This document shows, in pieces, positions 32,976-38,491 of a stretch of 38,491 nt of DNA. Positions within the stretch are counted from its first letter, which is position 1. Each line of letters begins with the position of its first letter. A program made the translations under genes and the position numbers. A model generated the notes under the pieces. That model saw only the letters and a list, made by a program, of their open reading frames with translations. It was not told the origin of the DNA and made no database searches. Source of the stretch: Ruminococcus sp. (lineage in GTDB: Bacteria > Bacillota > Clostridia > Oscillospirales > Ruminococcaceae); the NCBI GenBank assembly GCA_029062165.1, contig JAIDQQ010000032.1, positions 1 to 38,491 of the forward strand, given 5' to 3'.

Positions 32976-32985
32976 TATCCGGAAT
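32954..32985. promoter_or_regulatory. Inverted repeat around the -35 box, candidate operator
   Basis: ATTCCGGA (32954-32961) and TCCGGAAT (32978-32985) are perfect inverted arms with 16 bases between, framing the -35 hexamer of the promoter at 32947-32975. A repressor or activator site for the stress cassette is plausible. The regulator is not known. Confidence 0.5.
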
Positions 32986-33148
32986 TTGAAACTGTCGTAA
33001 TTCAGCGAACAAAACAAATTATTATTATCCTATTTGTGAAAATTAACGTCACCTGAAATTCCATAATATACATATATTTGACCATACTAAAAGCAATATT
33101 CATATAATGCCGTATCATGCTACAAATACGGTTTACATTATTACAAAA

Positions 33149-33164
33149 TGTTCCACGTGGAACA
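33149..33164. repeat. parS: parS-like site 12
   Basis: TGTTCCACGTGGAACA, preceded by AAAA and followed by TTTT, so the full palindrome is 24 bases (33145-33168). It lies in the 443-base gap 32888-33330, which also holds the promoters of the ATPase cassette and of the flavodiiron gene and otherwise AT-rich DNA with nothing recognised. Confidence 0.88.
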
Positions 33165-33288
33165 TTTTTAAACAGGTATCTTTTTGTAGAAAATCAACAA
33201 AAAAAATCATACGGAAATATTAAGCGTTATTTATAATTCAACTTTAAAAATTTTTCTGAAAAGTCTTTTTTTCCGTGGAAAAATATGC

Positions 33289-33294
33289 TATAAT
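33289..33294 (+). promoter_or_regulatory. Extended -10 promoter of the flavodiiron gene
   Basis: TATAAT with TG one base upstream (TGCTATAAT). The region 17 bases upstream is only T-rich, so this would be an extended -10 promoter. It is 37 bases before the ATG at 33331. Confidence 0.6.
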
Positions 33295-33330
33295 AAAAGT
33301 ATTCCAAATATGAAAAGAGGTATCTTTATT

Positions 33331-34485
33331 ATGCATATCACAGATGACATTTTTAATGTCGGTGTCAATGACCATGATGTTGACTTATTCGAGGGACAGT
33401 ATATAGTTCCTAACGGTATGGCTTATCACTCATATGTAATCATGGACGAAAAAACAGCCGTACTCGATACGGTAGACGCAAAATTTTCATGTGAATGGCT
33501 CACCAATATAAAACAAGTCCTTAACGGACGTGCTCCGGACTATCTCATAGTACAGCACATGGAATGTGACCACTCCGCAAACATTATGGACTTCATGAAA
33601 GAATTTCCGGAAACTACTATCGTCGGCAACGCAAAAACTTTTACTATGCTCGCTAACTTCTTTGAAGATACCGAAAATCTGAAAAAACTTGTCGTCAAGG
33701 AAAACGATACACTTTCTCTCGGCAAGCACGTACTTAATTTTGTGTTCGCACCTATGGTACACTGGCCTGAAGTTATGTTTACTTACGAAAGTACCGAAAA
33801 AATTCTCTTCTCCGCCGACGCTTTCGGAAAATTCGGTGCTTCGGATGTTGAAGAAGACTGGGCTTGTGAAGCAAGACGTTATTATTTCGGTATCGTCGGA
33901 AAATACGGCGTACAGGTTCAGACGGTTCTTAAAAAAGCCTCCGGACTGGATATACAGATTATATGTCCGCTTCATGGCGTCGTGCTGAAAGAAAATCTCG
34001 CCTACTATCTCGGACTATATAATACATGGTCTTCATACGGTGTCGAAAGTGACGGCATTATGATTGCTTATACTTCTGTATACGGCAATACAAAAAAAGC
34101 CTGCGAAATCCTTGCGGAAAAACTCACTGAAAAAGGCTGTCCGAAAGTCGTTCTCTGTGACCTCGCCCGTGAAGACCTCGCTGAAGCTATTGAAGATGCT
34201 TTCAGATACGGAAAAATCGTCCTCGCCTCACCGACTTACAACGCTGATGTCTTCCCTTTCATGAAACACTTTATTCTCGCTCTTACGGAAAGAAATTTCC
34301 AGAACCGCACAATAGGTATCATTGAAAACGGTTCGTGGGCTGTTACCGCCGGAAAAGTCATGCGTGAAATGTTTGCAAAATCAAAAAATATCACGTGGCT
34401 TGAAAATTCTGTGACTATAAAATCTGCTGTGAAATCTGAAAATCTCTTACAGATTGAAAATATGGCTTCCGAACTGTCTGAATGA
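33331..34485 (+). CDS. Flavodiiron protein (FprA-type oxidoreductase)
   Basis: Cytoplasmic enzyme of 384 residues that reduces O2 to water and sometimes NO to N2O, protecting anaerobes. The N-terminal beta-lactamase-like domain has the di-iron ligands HxExDH in QHMECDHSAN, His in MVHWPEVMFT, Asp in FSADAFGKFG and His in CPLHGVVL. The flavodoxin domain has the FMN loop AYTSVYGNTKKA near residue 252. All ligands are present. The start at 33331 has GAGG about ten bases upstream; the upstream ATG at 33310 has none. Two parS-like sites and 119 bases separate it from the FTR-like gene, and the redox genes form a functional group. Confidence 0.95.
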   Translation: MHITDDIFNVGVNDHDVDLFEGQYIVPNGMAYHSYVIMDEKTAVLDTVDAKFSCEWLTNIKQVLNGRAPDYLIVQHMECDHSANIMDFMKEFPETTIVGNAKTFTMLANFFEDTENLKKLVVKENDTLSLGKHVLNFVFAPMVHWPEVMFTYESTEKILFSADAFGKFGASDVEEDWACEARRYYFGIVGKYGVQVQTVLKKASGLDIQIICPLHGVVLKENLAYYLGLYNTWSSYGVESDGIMIAYTSVYGNTKKACEILAEKLTEKGCPKVVLCDLAREDLAEAIEDAFRYGKIVLASPTYNADVFPFMKHFILALTERNFQNRTIGIIENGSWAVTAGKVMREMFAKSKNITWLENSVTIKSAVKSENLLQIENMASELSE

Positions 34486-34486
34486 T

Positions 34487-34502
34487 TGTTCCACGTGGAA
34501 CA
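34487..34502. repeat. parS: parS-like site 13
   Basis: TGTTCCACGTGGAACA, two bases after the flavodiiron stop codon, with AAT flanks on both sides. Confidence 0.85.
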
Positions 34503-34528
34503 ATTATAATTACGGATTTTTTCAAAAA

Positions 34529-34544
34529 TGTTCTACGTGGAACA
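34529..34544. repeat. parS: parS-like site 14
   Basis: TGTTCTACGTGGAACA with AAAA before and TTTT after, 42 bases after site 13. Confidence 0.8.
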
Positions 34545-34604
34545 TTTTCGGAAATGCATTAAAAGTCAGCCTGAAAGTCATAATATCAGAAAGGAGGGCT
34601 TTTT

Positions 34605-34808
34605 ATGAAAATATCTCTTAATCCCGATAAGGAAGTAGTCGCAAAAATAAAAGAAGGTCTTAAACTTAAAGACGGTTACTGTCCGTGTCGTATTCCACGC
34701 ATACCCGAAAACAAATGTATGTGCAAAGAATTCCGTGAACAGATTGCAGACCCTGATTTTGAGGGATTCTGTCACTGTATGTTATACTACAAATCAAAGG
34801 AGGATTGA
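34605..34808 (+). CDS. Minimal ferredoxin-thioredoxin reductase catalytic domain
   Basis: A 67-residue protein with the CPC, CMC and CHC motifs of the ferredoxin-thioredoxin reductase catalytic chain at residues 26-28, 38-40 and 56-58, namely GYCPCRIP, NKCMCKEF and GFCHCMLY. These supply the 4Fe-4S ligands and the redox disulfide. The spacing CPC-X9-CMC-X15-CHC differs from the plant and cyanobacterial CPC-X16-CPC-X8-CHC. No variable subunit gene is near. A strong AGGAGG precedes the ATG. Thioredoxin follows after five bases, so electron transfer from ferredoxin to that thioredoxin is the likely role. Confidence 0.88.
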   Translation: MKISLNPDKEVVAKIKEGLKLKDGYCPCRIPRIPENKCMCKEFREQIADPDFEGFCHCMLYYKSKED

Positions 34809-34813
34809 TTTTT

Positions 34814-35122
34814 ATGGAAATAAACATCACCAAGGAAAATTTTGACGACGAAGTACGAAACTTCAAAGGTACTGTTTTACTCGACTTCTGGGCAGACTGG
34901 TGCGGACCTTGTATGATGCTTTCGCCGGTTGTTTCGGAAATCGCTAAGGAACTCGACGGAAAAATAAAAGTCGGCAAGGTAAATGTAGACGAACAACCGG
35001 AACTTTCTGTAGCTTTCAGAGTGGAAAATATTCCGTTACTCGTTGTAGTGAAAGACGGCGTTATACAGAAACAATCCGTCGGAGTAATCCCGAAAAACAG
35101 CATTCTTGAAATGCTTAAATAA
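34814..35122 (+). CDS. trxA: Thioredoxin
   Basis: A 102-residue thioredoxin. The active site WCGPC is in FWADWCGPCMML near residue 28, and cis-Pro is in VENIPLLVVVKDG. The ATG at 34814 has AAAGGAGGA nine bases upstream, in the last codons of the FTR-like gene; a TTG at 34805 would lie inside it. The pair suggests a ferredoxin-driven thioredoxin system instead of the NADPH type. A bidirectional terminator follows. Confidence 0.95.
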   Translation: MEINITKENFDDEVRNFKGTVLLDFWADWCGPCMMLSPVVSEIAKELDGKIKVGKVNVDEQPELSVAFRVENIPLLVVVKDGVIQKQSVGVIPKNSILEMLK

Positions 35123-35127
35123 ATACA

Positions 35128-35160
35128 AAAATCACGGATTCAAAAAAATCCGTGATTTTC
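35128..35160. terminator. Terminator after thioredoxin, bidirectional
   Basis: AAAATCACGGATT (35128-35140) and AATCCGTGATTTT (35147-35159) form a perfect thirteen-bp stem with a six-base A-rich loop. The right arm itself ends in T on the plus strand; on the minus strand TTTTGTATTT follows, so it could also end transcription coming from serS. Confidence 0.85.
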
Positions 35161-35211
35161 TGTTTACCTGAATTAAAAAGCCACATAATATATAATGAGG
35201 TGATTTTTTTT

Positions 35212-35322
35212 ATGATGAATTTTCTTTTAGGTTCATTTTTCGGCGGTACTGTAGGAATGTTCGCAATGTGTCTGTGTACCGTTGCAAAAAATGCAGATAA
35301 TTTTCCTGATTCCGAAAACTGA
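35212..35322 (+). CDS. Small single-helix membrane protein, DUF3789-like
   Basis: A 36-residue protein, MMNFLLGSFFGGTVGMFAMC followed by LCTVAKNADNFPDSEN. One hydrophobic segment with Gly residues resembles the DUF3789 family, short membrane proteins of unknown function common in Firmicutes. GAGGTGA lies 8-15 bases before the ATG, and TATAAT at 35191-35196 may be its -10 box. Its stop codon touches the serS stop, so the two genes converge end to end. Confidence 0.65.
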   Translation: MMNFLLGSFFGGTVGMFAMCLCTVAKNADNFPDSEN

Positions 35323-36651
35323 TTACTTCTTAACCGGCACTTTTATTACGTCCTTACGCATATACGGACGAAGTGCTTCAGGAATCCTTATACTTCCGTC
35401 GGAATTGAGATTGTTTTCAAGAAATGCTATTAACATTCTCGGTGGTGCGACTACTGTATTATTCAGTGTATGTGCAAAATATTTTTTCTTGTCGGCGGTC
35501 TTGAATTTTATTCCGAGACGTCTTGCCTGAGCGTCGCCGAGATTTGAACAGCTTCCGACTTCAAAATATTTCTGCTGTCTCGGTGACCATGCTTCTACAT
35601 CTATACTCTTCACTTTAAGGTCAGCGAGGTCACCGGAACAGCATTCAAGTGTACGTACTGGGATATCAAGTGTACGGAAAAATTCAACCGTATAGCTGTA
35701 CAGTTTATGAAACCATTCCATACTTTCTTCCGGTTTGCAGACTACTATCATTTCCTGTTTCTCAAACTGGTGTATTCTGTAAACACCACGTTCTTCAATA
35801 CCGTGTGCGCCTACTTCCTTACGGAAACACGGTGAATAACTCGTCAGTGTCTTAGGAAGTTCTTCTTCCGGTGTGATTGTATCTATAAAACGTCCTATCA
35901 TAGAGTGTTCGCTTGTACCGATTAAATACAAATCCTCACCTTCTATTTTATACATCATACCTTCCATTTCTGCAAAACTCATTACTCCAGTAACAACATT
36001 ACTTCTAATCATAAACGGCGGTATACAATATGTAAATCCCTTGTCAACCATAAAGTCTCTCGCATACGAAAGTATACACGACTGCAACATTGCTATGTCA
36101 CCGGTCAGATAATAAAAACCGTTACCACTTGTCTTATCCCTTGCACTGTCAAGGTCTATTCCGTTGACTTTTTCCATGATGTCAACATGATACGGTACTT
36201 CAAAATCCGGTACATATGCTTCACCGAAACGTTCGACTTCTACATTTTCGCTGTCGTCCTTGCCTACCGGTACACTATCGTCAATGATGTTCGGTATAAC
36301 AAGCATTATCTTACGGATTTCTTCATTAAATTTCGTTTCAAGTTTTTCGAGTTCCTCACGTCTTTTGTCGATTTCTTCGATTTCTGCTGTAAGTCTTGAA
36401 ATATTTTCCTGTGCCTCGGCTTTTAAATTCTCGTCTTCCGACTTTGCAATAATTGCATTGTATTTACCAAATTCCTTACTTTTCTTGTTTTTCTGATTAC
36501 GGAGGTCATCACCTTCTGCCTTGGCTTTTCTGCATTGCTCGTCAAATTCAATTACCTTGTCGACGAGGGCGAGTTTTTCGTACTGAAATTTCTTCTTAAT
36601 GTTTTCCTTTACAATTTCCGGATTGGTACGAATCAACTTAATATCAATCAT
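35323..36651 (-). CDS. serS: Serine--tRNA ligase
   Basis: Class II synthetase of 442 residues that charges tRNA-Ser, and in some cases tRNA-Sec. The N-terminal coiled-coil arm of about residues 28-100 is rich in Lys and Glu. Motif 2 appears as CFRKEVGAHGIEERGVYRIH and motif 3 as NTVVAPPRMLIAFLEN. GTSEHSMIGRF is the TxE-type region that binds serine. AAGGAG precedes the ATG. It starts 15 bases after parB, an order often seen near the origin of clostridia, so it may be in the parA-parB transcript. Confidence 0.96.
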   Translation of the reverse strand: MIDIKLIRTNPEIVKENIKKKFQYEKLALVDKVIEFDEQCRKAKAEGDDLRNQKNKKSKEFGKYNAIIAKSEDENLKAEAQENISRLTAEIEEIDKRREELEKLETKFNEEIRKIMLVIPNIIDDSVPVGKDDSENVEVERFGEAYVPDFEVPYHVDIMEKVNGIDLDSARDKTSGNGFYYLTGDIAMLQSCILSYARDFMVDKGFTYCIPPFMIRSNVVTGVMSFAEMEGMMYKIEGEDLYLIGTSEHSMIGRFIDTITPEEELPKTLTSYSPCFRKEVGAHGIEERGVYRIHQFEKQEMIVVCKPEESMEWFHKLYSYTVEFFRTLDIPVRTLECCSGDLADLKVKSIDVEAWSPRQQKYFEVGSCSNLGDAQARRLGIKFKTADKKKYFAHTLNNTVVAPPRMLIAFLENNLNSDGSIRIPEALRPYMRKDVIKVPVKK

Positions 36652-36666
36652 TTATAAATACTCCTT

Positions 36667-37518
36667 TTATTCATAGTCTTTTGCGAGTTTTTCTGCAATC
36701 GTCTTCAAATCGTCCTTATCGTAAAATTCAAGTACAAGCGAACCTTTTTCACCACTATGTTTTACTTTTACCTTACGTCCGAGACGCACATTCAATGCAA
36801 TTTCCATTTCAGAAAAATAATTATCTGCAACATCTCTTTCATTTTCTTTCTGAAGCACATTGTCTCTTTTATGTATTTCGTTTTCAAGCTGACGTACAGT
36901 CATTTTACCGTCAGATGCTTTTTCGGCAAGTTCAGTAAGAAATTCTACATCTTCAATAACCGAAAGCAATGCTTTTGCATGACCTACTGACAAACTGCCG
37001 GTTTCAATCATATAAAGTACAGTTTCCGGAAGTGTCAGTATTCTTACAGAATTGGCAATTGCAGAACGTGAACGTCCTGTCATTTTTGCAACCTGTTCCT
37101 GTGTCATACCGTACTTTTCAATAAGGTCACAATAACCGTTCGCTTCTTCAACCGGATTCAAATTCTCTCGCTGAAGATTTTCTATTACAGCAATCTGCAT
37201 AGCCTGTATGTCAGAAAGTTCACGTATATTAACCGGTACTTCGTCAAGACCTAACATTCTTGCAGCTCTCCAACGTCTTTCACCGGCTACAATCTGATAT
37301 CCACCCATTACAAGAGGTCTGACCAGTATCGGCTGTAACATACCATGTTCACGTACCGATTCCGCAAGAGATGCTATTGCTTCTTCACTGAAAACTTTTC
37401 TGGGCTGGTCACGATTAGGTTCTATTTCGGAAGTTCTCAAGGTCTTTTTAACCTGTATTTCGCTTGTATTGTCACTGAAAAGACTGTCAAGCCCTGCACC
37501 AAGTCCACCTATAGCCAT
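36667..37518 (-). CDS. parB: Chromosome partitioning protein ParB/Spo0J
   Basis: CTP-dependent DNA clamp of 283 residues that loads on parS sites and spreads, helps origin segregation and condensin loading. The N-terminal nuclease-like domain has QPRKVF and the CTP motif IVAGERRWRAARMLGL near residue 73, then a helix-turn-helix (TQEQVAKMTGRSRSAIANSV near residue 138) that reads parS, and a C-terminal dimer domain. The Gly in SVGHAKAL fits the ParB type and not Noc. AAGGAG precedes the ATG, 21 bases after parA. It should bind the many palindromes in this window. Confidence 0.95.
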   Translation of the reverse strand: MAIGGLGAGLDSLFSDNTSEIQVKKTLRTSEIEPNRDQPRKVFSEEAIASLAESVREHGMLQPILVRPLVMGGYQIVAGERRWRAARMLGLDEVPVNIRELSDIQAMQIAVIENLQRENLNPVEEANGYCDLIEKYGMTQEQVAKMTGRSRSAIANSVRILTLPETVLYMIETGSLSVGHAKALLSVIEDVEFLTELAEKASDGKMTVRQLENEIHKRDNVLQKENERDVADNYFSEMEIALNVRLGRKVKVKHSGEKGSLVLEFYDKDDLKTIAEKLAKDYE

Positions 37519-37539
37519 ATATAAAAACTCCTTTCCGGA

Positions 37540-38352
37540 TTATTTCTTGTTGAATGAAAAAATTCCCCTGAGTTTTTTCTTCGGAAGTTCAAGAGGCTCT
37601 CCGAGAAGTTCGTGTCCGAGAAGTTCATATGCCTCCGCACCTTTTGAAGACTTATCATAATACATGACCGGTTTTCCATGACTTGGAGCTTCTGAAAGTC
37701 TTACATTTCTTGGTATCTTTGTTTTGAAAATTTTATCCGGGAAATACTTTTCTACTTCTGCAACAACGTCATTTGCTACATTAAGTCTTCCGTCAAACAT
37801 GGTGAAAACAATTCCCTCAATATTAAGTACGGGATTGTAATTTGTCTTGACAATCTTTATCGTGTTGACAAGTTGTGAAAGTCCTTCCAGTGCGAAAAAC
37901 TCTGCAAGCATCGGGACTATTACCGTATCACACGCAACCAGTGCATTTATAGTGATAAGTCCGAGTGCCGGTGGACAGTCAATAAATATATAGTCATAGT
38001 CTTCACGACAAGTAAGGGTTTGCATTTTCAGACGTTGCATTCTGTTCTCGAAGTTGATAAGTTCTATTTCACAACCTGCAAGAGATTCTGTAGCCGGTAC
38101 TATCGAAACATTACTGAAATCAGTTTCCATAACGGCTTCCTGAATCCTTATTTTACCGGTCAGAACATCATATGTTGAGGCACTGGCAGATTTTTTCTTG
38201 ATTCCGAATGCAGTAGTAGTATTACCCTGCGGGTCTGAATCAATACAAAGAACTTTAAAGCCCCTTGACCCAAGATATGCAGCAAGATTTACGGCTGTAG
38301 TGGATTTTCCTACACCGCCTTTTTGATTTGCAACTGCAATTATTTTGCCCAT
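37540..38352 (-). CDS. parA: Chromosome partitioning ATPase ParA/Soj
   Basis: Walker-type ATPase of 270 residues that works with ParB in origin segregation and controls DnaA in B. subtilis (family knowledge). The deviant Walker A motif KGGVGKSTTAVNLA is near residue 10, and the Walker A' Asp is in CIDSDPQGNTT. Walker B lies in FIDCPPALGL. The ATG at 38352 has AAGGA nine bases upstream; the ATG at 38361 would lie only one or two bases after that site. A basic end KKKLRGIFSFNKK is present. The consensus promoter is at 38385-38413 and a parS-like site is upstream. Confidence 0.95.
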   Translation of the reverse strand: MGKIIAVANQKGGVGKSTTAVNLAAYLGSRGFKVLCIDSDPQGNTTTAFGIKKKSASASTYDVLTGKIRIQEAVMETDFSNVSIVPATESLAGCEIELINFENRMQRLKMQTLTCREDYDYIFIDCPPALGLITINALVACDTVIVPMLAEFFALEGLSQLVNTIKIVKTNYNPVLNIEGIVFTMFDGRLNVANDVVAEVEKYFPDKIFKTKIPRNVRLSEAPSHGKPVMYYDKSSKGAEAYELLGHELLGEPLELPKKKLRGIFSFNKK

Positions 38353-38384
38353 AGTATTCATTCCTTTCGTTTTTTATATCTAAT

Positions 38385-38413
38385 ATTATATCACCTTTTA
38401 AACGCTTTGTAAA
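38385..38413 (-). promoter_or_regulatory. parA promoter
   Basis: On the minus strand TTTACA (38413-38408) and TATAAT (38390-38385) are 17 bases apart, about 33 bases before the parA ATG. A parS-like site lies 33 bases upstream of the -35 box, where ParB could affect it. Confidence 0.8.
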
Positions 38414-38445
38414 TAGTAGTTCCATAATTTTTATACTTGTTTTAT

Positions 38446-38461
38446 TGTTCCACATGGAACA
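38446..38461. repeat. parS: parS-like site 15
   Basis: TGTTCCACATGGAACA, central G-to-A change, 33 bases upstream of the parA promoter, followed by TTTTT. Confidence 0.75.
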
Positions 38462-38491
38462 TTTTTATTTTATTGACTTCCTCATACCGAT

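Overview
The window looks like a chromosomal segment of an AT-rich, cellulosome-type or amylosome-type Clostridium-class Firmicute, most likely a Ruminococcus or close Oscillospiraceae relative. The evidence is a type I dockerin protein, strong AGGAGG-type ribosome binding sites, sporulation genes spoVAD/spoVAE, HydF for FeFe-hydrogenase, a malate dehydrogenase/malic enzyme pair, FeoB, and a soj-spo0J(parA-parB)-serS block typical of the region near the replication origin. The species cannot be fixed from the sequence; a R. bromii-like spore former would fit.

Layout. Positions 1-276 hold a terminator-like hairpin and a near-perfect promoter with an inverted repeat that fires out of the left edge. 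Positions 277-13722 are all minus strand: argG, then a block of non-arginine genes (EamA transporter with a His-rich tail, DJ-1/PfpI protein, Imm45-like protein, two unknowns), then argH, a small membrane protein, argC, a broken GNAT acetyltransferase gene, argJ, argB, argD, a LURP-one-like gene, argF and a secreted dockerin-transglutaminase protein. Together argC, J, B, D, F, G and H encode the acetyl-cycle arginine pathway from glutamate to arginine.

Positions 13723-14038 are a divergent promoter region with candidate ARG boxes. Positions 14039-22751 are plus strand: mdh and malic enzyme, hydF, a DUF2809 protein, an orphan MazF, a SERCA-like calcium ATPase, and spoVAD-spoVAE. Two minus-strand genes (lipoprotein and unknown) follow, then tRNA-Met and tRNA-Glu, a zinc-ribbon protein with an ADP-ribosylglycohydrolase, and feoB. 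Convergent to feoB is a minus-strand stress cassette: PMCA-like calcium ATPase, TerD, AIM24, TerD. Positions 33331-35122 hold an oxygen/thiol redox group: flavodiiron protein, a minimal ferredoxin-thioredoxin reductase-like protein and thioredoxin. The right end has a 36-residue DUF3789-like protein and minus-strand serS, parB and parA.

The most striking feature is a set of 15 copies of a 16-bp palindrome, TGTTCCACGTGGAACA or a one-base transition variant, between 16706 and 38461 and none before. One copy equals the Bacillus subtilis parS sequence, and parB/parA lie at the right end, so these are very probably ParB-binding sites at unusual density. Four copies sit in frame inside hydF, read in all three reading frames between the G4 and G5 motifs of the GTPase domain. 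Another lies in the next gene. Others form a tandem array before spoVAD, where one is enclosed in an inverted repeat that covers the spoVAD ribosome binding site.
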